This document shows positions 24,015 through 33,203 of a stretch of DNA of 43,743 nt, piece by piece. The stretch is from Pirellulaceae bacterium. GTDB lineage: Bacteria; Planctomycetota; Planctomycetia; Pirellulales; Pirellulaceae. The notes under the pieces were generated by a model. That model had not been told where the DNA came from and searched no databases. It saw only the letters and a list, made by a program, of their open reading frames with translations. The stretch spans positions 1 through 43,743 of the forward strand of contig JALOQX010000040.1 in NCBI GenBank assembly GCA_025459265.1. Reading direction: 5' to 3'. Made by a program: the position numbers and the translations under genes. Position 1 is the stretch's first letter, and every line of letters begins with the position of its first letter.

Positions 24015-26267
24015 ATGGCAAGCGGCAGTTGCCGGACGTGTCCGGCGCACAATGCAGTGCAACTGATCCGCATGGGGGTCCATGCCGGCCACTCGGAGTT
24101 CGTCGTTGCCCTGGCCGGCAACCCCAACGTCGGCAAGAGCACGGTGTTCAACGCGCTGACCGGTCTGCGGCAGCACACCGGCAACTGGCCCGGCAAGACC
24201 GTCTCCCGCGCGGAAGGCGGATTCGTATTTCAGGGACGCAGCTACAAGCTGGTCGATCTGCCCGGGACGTATTCGTTGCTGGCCACGAGCACGGACGAGG
24301 AAATCGCCCGCGATTTCGTGCTCTTCGGTCAGCCGGACGTGACGCTGGTTGTCGTCGATGCCACGCGTCTGGAACGCAACCTGAACCTGGCCCTGCAGGT
24401 GATGGAGATCACCGATCGCGTCGTCATCTGTCTGAATCTGATGGACGAAGCGAGACGCCACGGGCTGACCATCGACGCGCCTCGATTGTCCGAATCGCTG
24501 GGCGTGCCTGTCGTGGCTGCTGCGGCGCGATTCGGCGAAGGAATTGCCGAATTGCTGCAGGCCATCGACGGCGTTGCCACGGGGCGGACGGTGTGCCGTC
24601 CAGTGCGCGCCACGGCTCAATCGGACTTGCTGCACCACGCGGTGACCAAGTTGCAGGAGGAATTGCAGCGGTCGCTGCCGGGGTTGCCGAATACCGCGTG
24701 GCTGGCGACCCGGCTGCTCGACGGCGACCGGCGGCTCTTGGAGGCGCTGGCCAGTGGCGAACTGGTCCAGCTGGCGCGGTTTGCCAAGGAGACGTCGCGC
24801 GCGGGCGCGGAAGTCGCTGGGTCGGCGGAGCTGAGTGGTTCGCCCGACCGGTTCACGGATCTGATGGCGAAACTCGACGCCCTGCGTTGGGAGCTGGGCC
24901 CGCACGTGCACCAGTCGCTGGCCGAGGAGACGTACGCACGGGCGGCGGGCATTGCCGATGCGGTGGTGCAGCGCGATGCGGCGGCCGAGCGTCGCGACTG
25001 GGGCCGCCCGCTCGATCGGCTGCTGACCAACCGCTGGACCGGGTTCCCGCTGATGGCCGCCATCCTGGCCCTGGTATTGTGGCTGACGGTGGTGGGAGCG
25101 AATTGGCCCTCACGCATGCTCGGCATCTTGCTGATCGACATGGGGCACGCGGCGCTCAAGACGGGGGCGAGCTCTCTGGGTGTGCCCGGCTGGCTGGACG
25201 GCCTGCTGCTGGACGGCTGCTATCTGGCCACGGCCTGGGTGGTGAGCGTCATGTTGCCGCCGATGGCGATCTTCTTTCCGCTCTTCACGCTGCTGGAGGA
25301 TTTCGGCTACCTGCCGCGCGTGGCTTTCAATCTCGACCGGATGTTCCAGCGGTGCGGCGCGCACGGCAAGCAGGCGCTGACCATGTGCATGGGGTTCGGC
25401 TGCAACGCGGCGGGGGTCGTGGCGGCCCGCGTGATCGACAGCCCGCGCGAGCGGTTGATTGCCATCATCACGAACAACTTCTCGCTCTGTAACGGCCGCT
25501 GGCCGACGCAGATCCTGATCGCGACGATCTTCGTCGGGGCGCTGGTACCCGGGTATCTGGCCGGGGCCGTGGCAGCCCTGACGGTCATGGGCGTTGCCGT
25601 GTTGGGTGTGGCGACATCCATGGGCGCTTCGTGGCTGCTGTCCCGCACGATGTTGCAGGGCGAACCGTCGACGTTCCACCTGGAATTGCCGCCGTTTCGG
25701 CCGCCGCGCGTGGTGCAGACGCTGTACACGTCGTTGATCGATCGCACATTGATCGTGCTCGGCCGCGCGGTCGCGTTCGCGCTGCCGGCCGGCGCCGTGA
25801 TCTGGCTGATCGCCAACGTGCACGTGGCGGGGCGTTCCGTGGCCGAATGGTGCGTCGGTGCACTCGACCCGGTCGGCACCCTGATCGGGCTCAACGGCGT
25901 CATCCTCGTGGCGTACGTGGTCGCCATTCCGGCCAATGAGATCGTGATCCCGACGGTCCTGATGCTGACTGTGCTGGTGACCGGCGCGGGGGCCAGCGGG
26001 CAGGATGTGGGCGCGGGGGTGTTGTTCGAGCTCGAGTCGCCGGCGGAGACGGCGGCAGTGCTGCGCGCCGGCGGCTGGACGTTCCTGACCGGCATCAACC
26101 TGATGCTCTTCAGCCTGCTGCACAATCCCTGCTCGACGACAATCTTCACGATCTACCGCGAGACGGGCAGCGCCCGGTGGACGGCGGTGGCGACCCTGCT
26201 GCCGCTGACGCTGGGCGTGGTGATCTGCTTCTTTGTCGCTCAAGCGTGGGGACTCTTCAACGGATAG
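24015..26267 (+). CDS. feoB: Ferrous iron transporter FeoB
   Basis: FeoB takes up Fe(II) across the inner membrane using an N-terminal G-protein domain. G1 is GNPNVGKST (35-43), G3 is DLPGTYSL and G4 is NLMD; two Gate-type membrane regions follow, in a normal length of 750 residues. Two variations stand out. The N terminus carries a C6-x2-C9 motif before the G domain. The core segment reads GFGCNAAGVVAAR then NNFSLCNGRWP, where the common form has PFMSCSARLP. Gate cysteines are therefore arranged differently. GAGG lies 7 nt upstream of ATG 24015, and the gene is co-transcribed with the DtxR-FeoA gene. Confidence 0.93.
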   Translation: MASGSCRTCPAHNAVQLIRMGVHAGHSEFVVALAGNPNVGKSTVFNALTGLRQHTGNWPGKTVSRAEGGFVFQGRSYKLVDLPGTYSLLATSTDEEIARDFVLFGQPDVTLVVVDATRLERNLNLALQVMEITDRVVICLNLMDEARRHGLTIDAPRLSESLGVPVVAAAARFGEGIAELLQAIDGVATGRTVCRPVRATAQSDLLHHAVTKLQEELQRSLPGLPNTAWLATRLLDGDRRLLEALASGELVQLARFAKETSRAGAEVAGSAELSGSPDRFTDLMAKLDALRWELGPHVHQSLAEETYARAAGIADAVVQRDAAAERRDWGRPLDRLLTNRWTGFPLMAAILALVLWLTVVGANWPSRMLGILLIDMGHAALKTGASSLGVPGWLDGLLLDGCYLATAWVVSVMLPPMAIFFPLFTLLEDFGYLPRVAFNLDRMFQRCGAHGKQALTMCMGFGCNAAGVVAARVIDSPRERLIAIITNNFSLCNGRWPTQILIATIFVGALVPGYLAGAVAALTVMGVAVLGVATSMGASWLLSRTMLQGEPSTFHLELPPFRPPRVVQTLYTSLIDRTLIVLGRAVAFALPAGAVIWLIANVHVAGRSVAEWCVGALDPVGTLIGLNGVILVAYVVAIPANEIVIPTVLMLTVLVTGAGASGQDVGAGVLFELESPAETAAVLRAGGWTFLTGINLMLFSLLHNPCSTTIFTIYRETGSARWTAVATLLPLTLGVVICFFVAQAWGLFNG

Positions 26268-26285
26268 CGCGCCGGTGGGACTACC

Positions 26286-26930
26286 ATGAATGCACCGCTC
26301 ATCCCGGATGTACCTGCCGACTTTGCCGGCCAGGTGCCGCTGTTCCCGCTCTCGAATGTCGTGGCGTTTCCGCACAGCATGCTGCCGCTGCATATTTTCG
26401 AAAGCCGGTACCGGGAAATGTTCGGCGATGCGCTGGCCGGCGACCAGCTGATCGCGATGGCCACGCTGCTGCCCGGCTACGAGATCGATTACTACAGCCG
26501 GCCGCCGGTGGCGCCGATCATCTGTGTCGGCCGCATCGCCCGCTATCACCAGAACGACAACGGCACGTACGACTTCCTGCTGCTGGGCCTGCAGCGCGCG
26601 CGGATCGATCACGAAATCACCCCGGTCCGCTCGTACCGGCGGGCGGCGGTCGATTTGTTGCAGGACACGATGGAAGCCGATGCCGTGGCCGACGAGCTGG
26701 GACCACAGCTCACGGCGCGGCTCCAGCGGCACGCCCCGCAGTTGGGCCGGTTGTTGAGCGCGCTAGGCAAACATCAGCTGGCCCTCGGGCTCTTCACCGA
26801 TATCGTGGCGCATCATCTGGATCTGGACACGCCGATCAAGCTCCAGCTGCTGGAAGAGCTAAGTCCCGCCGCCCGTGCGCGCCTGCTGATCCAGCATCTC
26901 TCGTCCCGCGTCGTGCCCGAAGAGAACTGA
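26286..26930 (+). CDS. LON substrate-binding-domain protein
   Basis: The 214-residue protein consists of the N-terminal (LON/PUA-like) domain of Lon protease without AAA or protease domains. It has the opening VPLFPLSNVVAFPHSMLPLHIFE and YREMFGDAL, a beta-rich part, then a helical bundle after residue 110. Such stand-alone proteins are common and have no settled function; substrate or partner binding is likely. It starts 18 nt after feoB and may be part of that transcript, although no iron link is evident. Confidence 0.85.
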   Translation: MNAPLIPDVPADFAGQVPLFPLSNVVAFPHSMLPLHIFESRYREMFGDALAGDQLIAMATLLPGYEIDYYSRPPVAPIICVGRIARYHQNDNGTYDFLLLGLQRARIDHEITPVRSYRRAAVDLLQDTMEADAVADELGPQLTARLQRHAPQLGRLLSALGKHQLALGLFTDIVAHHLDLDTPIKLQLLEELSPAARARLLIQHLSSRVVPEEN

Positions 26931-27015
26931 CGGCGTGGCAAACGTCGCAGCCCAGACATCTGAGCTGTCGCGTCAAGTGGGCGAATGGGCCACGGCGTCA
27001 TGCTCGCGACCCGTT

Positions 27016-27273
27016 GTAAAACCCCTTCGGGGTTTCGGGCTTCCTGAGGGCATCCGGCACCCGGGGTGGCGCTGCGCGGCTGCGCCGCTCCGCTGACCCC
27101 GGGCTATGACGTACAACGCCTTCGGCGTTGAGATGACCGCCTGGCGGCGTTGTGCATCGCGATCACGGCTCCTGACCGCGAAGCGGTCACACGTCACAGC
27201 CCAGGTTCGCCGCGCAGCGGCGCACCCTGGGTCGTCGGGCAGCAAGATCTCCGAAACCCCAACGGGGTTCTAC
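27016..27273. repeat. 258-nt structured element with 22-nt terminal inverted repeats
   Basis: The ends 27016-27037 and 27252-27273 are inverted repeats matching at 19 of 22 positions. Inside are: an 8-bp stem 27060-27067/27096-27103 around a GCGGC-TGC-GCCGC hairpin; a 12-nt stem 27101-27112/27191-27202 (11 pairs); and hairpins at 27114-27130 (CAACGCC-TTC), 27173-27189 (TGACCGC-GAA) and 27208-27222 (CGCCGC-GCA). The element fills most of the 452-nt gap between the LON-domain gene and the FG-GAP gene. I see no gene in that gap; a short GCCCGA/TCGGGC inverted repeat near 27330 is the only other structure. Confidence 0.85.
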
Positions 27274-27382
27274 CATCTCGCCTTGTCTCCCGAATCGACC
27301 TCTGTGGAAGCGCGCGACCGCCCGAAGTCGGGCGCAACCCGCGGCAAGCGCCAACCACTCCTGGAAATCGGCAGGTTAATCG

Positions 27383-30103
27383 ATGACGACTCCTCGTGCC
27401 GTGGCACTGGCCCTCGGCCTGCTGCTGTGCGGAGCGGGCCCGTGCCCTGTGCCGCACGCCCAGGAGTGGACGCGCTACGGCCACGACGGCGCGCTCACGG
27501 GGCGCTCGCCGATCCGTGGCCGGATCGCGACGCCGCGCGTGGCATGGACGTTCGACCTGGCCGGACGGCAGGTGGCGATGGACGTCGAGCCAGTCGAGGG
27601 TGCGCACGCGCTGAGCGTGAGCGCCGCGTCGGTTGCGACGGAGCGGGCCGAGCCCGCCGCGGCGGCGCCGCTGCGACTCGATCTCGACGGCCGCGGGACC
27701 CTCCGCGACGTGACGGAGACGTTTCACGAACGGTGGGCGCAGATTCTGCCCGACGTGCCTGGCCCTCAGCGCGTCGCCTGGAACCATACCTGGACCGATC
27801 AAGCGGTCTGCCGGCTGCAGCTGTTCGCCTACGATCAAAATCCCGACGCCCCGCGACTCGTCTGGGAAACCGACCCGCCGGAAGGGACCATTTTTCAGCC
27901 GTTGAATGTGGTCTTCGACATCGATCACGACGGCGTGCAGGAGATTTGCGTCGCGGCGCACTACCGCGTCATGATCTTTGAAGGTACGACTGGGCGAAAG
28001 GAGACCGAGCTGCGGTACCACGCGAGTCGACCCTACGGCTGGTTCGGGATCGCCGACATTGATGGTGACGGCGCCGTGGAACTGGTCACGATCGGCGATT
28101 TTCAAAGCCACGTGGACGTGCTGGAGTACGACCCGCAGCAGCCGGAACCGGAGCGGCTGCGCGTGAAGTGGCGGCGTGACATCGAGCAGAACATCGAAGA
28201 ACGCACGAAATGGCCGCAAATCGGTCCCCGCCCCGTGGTCAACGTCGCGGGCGACGCGCGCCTGGAAATCGTGTTGAACGTGTACAACGACCTGGGGGAC
28301 GGACAGTGGCACGTAGTCGTGCTCGACGCCGAATCGGGTCACACGCTGGTCGACCTGCCCCGACGGTTCAGCTGGGGCAGCTGCTCGCTCGACGGCGGGT
28401 CGAGCGAATCCCTGTTTGTCACGACGACCGATGGTGTGCTCGTACACGAGCTGGGGCACTGTCAACTCCTGCACATCGAAGACGGCGACCCGCGCGAGCT
28501 GTGGTCGCAGGCGGCCGCCGCGTGGTGCACGGCCGATTGGCCGCGGCTGGGCGCCACGTGGTCCACGACCGCCTCGCAGGGGATGCGGCACGTGCTCACG
28601 CAGAGCGCCGCTCGCCCGGTGTTTTTTGTCAAGACGTGGCAGGGCGAGCAGGATCACGACGTGACGCTGTGCGCGCTGCAAATGAATGAGGCGGGTGCCG
28701 TCTGCCCGCTGTGGCAACTCGACGGTGTCCCCGATTCAACCAAGGTCACAGGATGGCACGCCGCCAGCGCGTCAGGCGGCGGGAGCGCACGGATCCACCT
28801 GCAGTTGGCGCCCCAACAGGAGGTGCAGTTGCGCGGGCGCGGCGTGCGGCCGTTGCTCGTCGTGAATCGTCCGCTGGGTGGTGATACGGCGCCGCCGATC
28901 GTTGCGCGCCTTGGCCCAGGGGCTGCGTGCTCGGTCATTGTGGAAGCTCCGGGAGAAGCGGTGTGTGCGGTCGACCCGCCGGCGAGTCCGGACGGGGTGC
29001 CGCGGTTGCGCTGGCAGACGCGTGGCCGCGGCATGCGGGATGGTTCGCGCGTGCTGGGGTTCGTGGCAGCGGATCTGGACGAGGATGGGGCGGCGGAGAT
29101 TCTGGCGGCCGATCGCGCTGCGGCCGGGTATGCCGTCCTGCGCGCGTATGATGGCGCTGGCGGCACGCGGTGGGAGCAGGCGTTCCCGCACATCCCCGGT
29201 GCGCTCCCCGTCTGGAATGTCGGCGCGCTGACGTTCTGGTGGCCTGGGCACTATCGCACGTCCGAGTCGATTGATGTGCTGGTCAACACGCGGCGCGGGT
29301 TGATGCACTCGGACGTTGGTCAGCTGCTGCAGGGTGCGGACGGATCGCTCATCTGGCAACAGGACCGAGCGGAGCTGGCCGGCGAGTTTCGATGGGGCTG
29401 GGGCGGTGCGCCGCCGGCGGTGGTGGACGTGGCGGGTGATGCGCGCGACGAGCTGGTCTGCCTGCACCCGGTCTGCCTGTGGATTGCTGAGGGAGGGACG
29501 GGCGAGTTGCTCAGTGGCCGCAACCTCGCGGCGCGCACGGACCTGCCGGCCTGGGCGGCCTATGGTGAACCGATGGTCGTGGACTTCCTCGGTCGCAACA
29601 CGCCACAGATTCTGCTCGACTCGCCCTATATCCTGGCCCTGCTCGAGCTGGACGGAACACCACTCTGGCACGGGCTGCCACGGAGCGACTACCCGGTCTC
29701 GTCGGGCGAAGGCAACGCGGGCGAAACGACCAGTTGCCGCCATGCGCTGCTGGATCTGGACGGCGACGGCCGCTGGGAGATTGCCTCGGCCGGCTACGGC
29801 GACGGGGTGCGCGCGATCGATCCGACGGACGGGCGCGTGCTGTGGCGGCTCGCCGCCGCGCTGCCCACCTGTCCGCGCAGCACCGCCACGAACATCGACG
29901 GCCAGGGCGGCGACGAACTGCTCTATGTGGCGGATCGCGAACTCATCGCCGTGACCGGTGATCGAGAGTCCGGCCGCGTCCTCTGGCGCTGGACGGGCCC
30001 GAGTCGGTTGAGCATGCCCGCCATCGCCGACGTGGACGGCGATGGCACAGCGGAGATTGTCGTGCAGGACGCGGACGCGGTGGTGTATTGCCTGGACCAG
30101 TAG
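27383..30103 (+). CDS. Secreted FG-GAP/VCBS beta-propeller protein
   Basis: This 906-residue protein begins with a signal peptide (VALALGLLLCGAGPC, cleavage probably after the HAQ). It is built from repeated calcium-binding blades of the FG-GAP/VCBS type: DIDHDGVQEI, DIDGDGAVEL, DLDEDGAAEI, DLDGDGRWEI and DVDGDGTAEI. Each repeat is a D-x-D-x-D-G loop followed by a beta-strand. PQQ-like blades (ATDGRVLWRL-type) occur in the C-terminal quarter. Such proteins act extracellularly in carbohydrate or protein binding; no catalytic motif is visible. The GH43 gene follows 21 nt later, suggesting a shared polysaccharide-related role. Confidence 0.8.
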   Translation: MTTPRAVALALGLLLCGAGPCPVPHAQEWTRYGHDGALTGRSPIRGRIATPRVAWTFDLAGRQVAMDVEPVEGAHALSVSAASVATERAEPAAAAPLRLDLDGRGTLRDVTETFHERWAQILPDVPGPQRVAWNHTWTDQAVCRLQLFAYDQNPDAPRLVWETDPPEGTIFQPLNVVFDIDHDGVQEICVAAHYRVMIFEGTTGRKETELRYHASRPYGWFGIADIDGDGAVELVTIGDFQSHVDVLEYDPQQPEPERLRVKWRRDIEQNIEERTKWPQIGPRPVVNVAGDARLEIVLNVYNDLGDGQWHVVVLDAESGHTLVDLPRRFSWGSCSLDGGSSESLFVTTTDGVLVHELGHCQLLHIEDGDPRELWSQAAAAWCTADWPRLGATWSTTASQGMRHVLTQSAARPVFFVKTWQGEQDHDVTLCALQMNEAGAVCPLWQLDGVPDSTKVTGWHAASASGGGSARIHLQLAPQQEVQLRGRGVRPLLVVNRPLGGDTAPPIVARLGPGAACSVIVEAPGEAVCAVDPPASPDGVPRLRWQTRGRGMRDGSRVLGFVAADLDEDGAAEILAADRAAAGYAVLRAYDGAGGTRWEQAFPHIPGALPVWNVGALTFWWPGHYRTSESIDVLVNTRRGLMHSDVGQLLQGADGSLIWQQDRAELAGEFRWGWGGAPPAVVDVAGDARDELVCLHPVCLWIAEGGTGELLSGRNLAARTDLPAWAAYGEPMVVDFLGRNTPQILLDSPYILALLELDGTPLWHGLPRSDYPVSSGEGNAGETTSCRHALLDLDGDGRWEIASAGYGDGVRAIDPTDGRVLWRLAAALPTCPRSTATNIDGQGGDELLYVADRELIAVTGDRESGRVLWRWTGPSRLSMPAIADVDGDGTAEIVVQDADAVVYCLDQ

Positions 30104-30124
30104 GCGTTGTGAGAGGGTGGCGTG

Positions 30125-31414
30125 ATGCGTCGTGTCTGGCTGTCCTTCATCAGCGGGTCTTTCGTCCTATGTGCCGGTGTCCTGCTGCCCGCGGCGGACG
30201 ACATTCTGGTTGGCGCGGCCGATCCGACGATTGCCGTGCTGCCGGGCGCGGCGTCCCCCTACTTCGTCTTTGCCACCGGCCGCGGCATCCCGATCTTCCA
30301 GTCCCGCGACCTCGTCACCTGGACCCGCGCGGGACGCGTGTTCGACGCCGATGTGCCCGCCTGGGCGGCGGCGGCGATTCCGGGTGCGCGCGGGATCTGG
30401 GCTCCGGATATTTCGTTTCGCGAGGGTCAGTGGCGGCTGTACTACTCGGTGTCGACATTCGGCAGCCAGCGGTCGGTCATCGGCCTGGTGACGAACCAGA
30501 CGCTGGACCCGCAGGATCCCGAGTACCGCTGGGTCGATCAGGGGCTGGTGCTCGAGTCGCATCCGGGTGTGGACAACTTCAATGCCATTGACGCCGCATG
30601 TTTCGTGGATCAGGCGTCGCGGCACTACCTGTTCTGGGGCTCGTTCTGGAGCGGCATCAAAGTCGTGGAACTTGATGCCGAGACCGGCAAGCCGCGTCCG
30701 GGGGCCCAGCCGCTGGCGGTGGCCGCGCGGGCCCCGCGCACGGATCCCCCTGCGATCGAAGCGCCGTTCGTCATCTGGCGCGAGGGCCACTACTACCTGT
30801 TTGTCTCCTACGACATGTGCTGTGACGGGGCACGCAGCACGTACAAGGTGATGGTCGGTCGGGCGGACGAAGCCTGCGGTCCGTACAGGGATCGCGACGG
30901 GCGTGCGATGGTCGACGGCGGTGGGACGTTGGTGCTGGCCAGCTACGACCGCTGGCGCGGACCGGGCCACAATGCGGTGCTGCAAACGGATCGCGGCGAT
31001 TTCTTGGTGCACCACACGTATGACATGCACGACCTGCGCGCCGCCCGCGTGCTGCAGATTCGGCCGGTGTACTGGAGCCCCGACGGCTGGCCCGTCGTCG
31101 GGGAACCGGTGGGTGGCGCGGGGGCCGAGCCGTCCGCGGAGACCGACGCCGGCGAGCCGACCGGCGCGTGGGAGCATCGCGTGAACTACGGGGAAGCGAG
31201 GCTCGTTGAGTTCCTGGCGGACGGCACGCTGCGCGGCACGACCAACAGCGGCCGCTGGGAGCGGCAGGGCAATCAGTTGCTCCTGCGCTGGCCGCACGCC
31301 GACGCTCCGGATGGCTGCTGGGTCGATACCCTGGTGCTCGAGCCGCACGGCAGATCGTATATTGGACGCAATCAGCGGGGCAGTGTGATCCAGGGCGTGC
31401 GCCGCCGTGGCTGA
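30125..31414 (+). CDS. Glycoside hydrolase family 43 protein (arabinanase-like), secreted
   Basis: The 429-residue protein has a signal peptide and a five-bladed propeller of family GH43. The general-base aspartate lies in AADPTI (D33 from this start; the family usually has HDP). The pKa-modulating aspartate is in NAIDAACF and the acid glutamate in IEAPFVI. Further signatures are GIWAPDISF, YYSVSTFGSQRSVIGL and GPGHNAVL. The pattern is closest to endo-1,5-alpha-arabinanases. A C-terminal beta-domain (about 345-425) follows. ATG 30125 is preferred over GTG 30122 because AGGG is suitably spaced. No transporter of the SusCD type is in the window. Confidence 0.85.
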   Translation: MRRVWLSFISGSFVLCAGVLLPAADDILVGAADPTIAVLPGAASPYFVFATGRGIPIFQSRDLVTWTRAGRVFDADVPAWAAAAIPGARGIWAPDISFREGQWRLYYSVSTFGSQRSVIGLVTNQTLDPQDPEYRWVDQGLVLESHPGVDNFNAIDAACFVDQASRHYLFWGSFWSGIKVVELDAETGKPRPGAQPLAVAARAPRTDPPAIEAPFVIWREGHYYLFVSYDMCCDGARSTYKVMVGRADEACGPYRDRDGRAMVDGGGTLVLASYDRWRGPGHNAVLQTDRGDFLVHHTYDMHDLRAARVLQIRPVYWSPDGWPVVGEPVGGAGAEPSAETDAGEPTGAWEHRVNYGEARLVEFLADGTLRGTTNSGRWERQGNQLLLRWPHADAPDGCWVDTLVLEPHGRSYIGRNQRGSVIQGVRRRG

Positions 31415-31447
31415 GGGCGCGCTCAGAACAAACTTGGCGCAGCGTCG

Positions 31448-31555
31448 CACGGCTCTCCGAGCCGTGATTGAGCAACAGCGTCGCACGGCTCTCCGAGCCG
31501 TGATTGAGCAACAGCGTCGCACGGCTCTCCGAGCCGTGGTGATTGAGCAATGGAG
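31448..31555. repeat. Tandem array of three 36-nt palindromic units
   Basis: The 19-nt palindrome CACGGCTC-TCC-GAGCCGTG starts at 31448, 31484 and 31520, with the 17-nt spacer ATTGAGCAACAGCGTCG between copies. It occupies half of the 202-nt gap after the GH43 gene. In the opposite orientation it keeps the CTC-GGA-GAG core and the CGACG flank of the array at 18239. Confidence 0.95.
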
Positions 31556-31616
31556 AGCGTCGCGCGACGGATCCTCGAAGACCGCAGTGAAATCCTCTTG
31601 TAAGGAGCATCAACCC

Positions 31617-33203
31617 ATGCAGACAAATCTTCGGCAACTTAAGGTGGCCGGCGACGCCGCCGGATGCGGGTGCGGCTGCAGTCACGGCCTGACGCGGCGC
31701 GGGTTTCTCGGGAATGTCGGCGGCGCCACGCTGCTGGGCGGCGCCACGCTGATGCTGGCGTCGCGCGCACCGGCCGCCGCGGCGGGGCACGTCACGCTGA
31801 CAGGCCAACGGCTGCCGACAGGCAAGCCGTTGCGGGTCCTGCCGCTCTTGACCTACGATTGTCCCCAGCGACAGGACAAGACGAGCTGGCGCAACTACGG
31901 TGGCATCCAGACGGCCGAGGTGGCGGCGCAGGAAGCGAAGCGGATCCAGGCCGAGCTGGAACAGCTGGCGCAGTCGCTGGAGTTTCCGCTGGAGATCCTC
32001 CCGGTCTCGCTGGTGGCCGACCCGGCGCAGCTGGCTGCTGCCGGGGCGATCGACTGCGACGTGCGTTTGGTGTTTGCCGCCGGCGGGTTCTGGATGTATG
32101 AACTGGCCAAGGCCGGTCCGCCGCTGATCGTCTTCGTGCGGCATCGGACCGAACCGCATTACCTGTGGTACGAGATCGCGCACTGGCGGCTGCTGCGGGC
32201 CAATGGGGACGAGATGAGCCTGCCGCAGATGACGGTCGAGGATGTGGTGGTGGACGATCCGCAGGAACTCGGCTGGCGACTTCGCGCGCTGTACGGACTC
32301 AAGAATGCCCGCGGCACCAAGATGCTCGCCATCGGGGGGCTGGTCGCCTACAGCCAGCCCGGCCAGGAGTGCGGACCGCCGTGTGCCCGCGACGTGTGGG
32401 GATACGAACTGGAGACGCTTCCCTACGAGACGTTCGCAGCGCGGTTGCAGCAGGCCCGCGCCGACCAGCAGGTGCTGCAGGAGATCGAGCGGCAGACTGA
32501 CGCGTTGCTGTCACAGCCCAATGTCACGCTGCAGACCGACCGCCAGGCGGTGTTCAACACGTTCCTGGCGCTCCACGTCACACGGGGCTTCCTGGAGGAG
32601 ACCGGCGCCACCAACTTCGGGTTCGGGCACTGCATGGGTCGCGACGTGATCGGCATGCTCGACACGCCACCCTGCCTGCTGCTGGCGCTGGCCAACGACG
32701 AAGGCTACACGGCATACTGCCACACGGACTTGACGCACACGCTGCCCGGCGTGCTGATGCGGTGGATTGCCAGCCGGCCGTCCTTCGTCTGCAACTCGCA
32801 TTTCCCGCACGACGGGCTCTTCACGGTCGCCCACTGCGCTGCCCCGCGCCGCATGAACGGCCGGGATCTCGAGCCGGCGGCGATCATGACGCACTACGAA
32901 TCCGACTTCGGCGCCGCCACGAAAGTCGAGTACACCAAAGGACAGGTAGTGACGGTGGTCGTGCCGAACCTGCGCTGCACGAAGTGGCAGGGCTTCCGCG
33001 GGACGATCATCGACACGCCGTCGCGCCCCGCGTGCCGGTCCCAGATGGACATCCAGATCGACGGCGACTGGCGCGGCCTGCAGGCCCACCTGGAAGGATT
33101 CCACACCCAGGTGTGTTACGGGGACTACCTGCGCGAGATCGGATACGCGCTGCGCAAGCTGGGGCATCTCGAGTGGCAGAATTTCAGTGCGGTCACGGGA
33201 TGA
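31617..33203 (+). CDS. Tat-exported protein related to sugar isomerases (L-fucose/L-arabinose isomerase-like)
   Basis: The 528-residue product has a twin-arginine signal (TRRGFLG at 26-32, then a hydrophobic run and AAAAG). A Cys-rich CGCGC patch precedes the signal. The mature part resembles the L-fucose/L-arabinose isomerase fold, mainly in its C-terminal half: NFGFGHCMGRDVIGM, CNSHFPHDGLFTVAHC and AAIMTHYESDFGAATKVEYTKGQVVTVV. I cannot place the metal ligands with certainty, and an exported isomerase would be unusual, so the activity is open. TAAGGAG sits 9 nt before ATG 31617. The stop overlaps the next gene by ATGA. Confidence 0.7.
   Translation: MQTNLRQLKVAGDAAGCGCGCSHGLTRRGFLGNVGGATLLGGATLMLASRAPAAAAGHVTLTGQRLPTGKPLRVLPLLTYDCPQRQDKTSWRNYGGIQTAEVAAQEAKRIQAELEQLAQSLEFPLEILPVSLVADPAQLAAAGAIDCDVRLVFAAGGFWMYELAKAGPPLIVFVRHRTEPHYLWYEIAHWRLLRANGDEMSLPQMTVEDVVVDDPQELGWRLRALYGLKNARGTKMLAIGGLVAYSQPGQECGPPCARDVWGYELETLPYETFAARLQQARADQQVLQEIERQTDALLSQPNVTLQTDRQAVFNTFLALHVTRGFLEETGATNFGFGHCMGRDVIGMLDTPPCLLLALANDEGYTAYCHTDLTHTLPGVLMRWIASRPSFVCNSHFPHDGLFTVAHCAAPRRMNGRDLEPAAIMTHYESDFGAATKVEYTKGQVVTVVVPNLRCTKWQGFRGTIIDTPSRPACRSQMDIQIDGDWRGLQAHLEGFHTQVCYGDYLREIGYALRKLGHLEWQNFSAVTG

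Noticed and set aside
25110-26732. Long minus-strand open frame over feoB and the LON-domain gene
   Set aside because: It is antisense to two well-defined proteins and has shadow-frame composition (Gln/Arg/His-rich).
31448-31555. Possible CRISPR array (36-nt period)
   Set aside because: Only three copies, identical spacers, palindromic units and no cas genes.
30771-32183. Minus-strand frame of 470 codons covering the GH43 end and the hairpin array
   Set aside because: It spans an intergenic repeat array and is antisense to two recognised genes.
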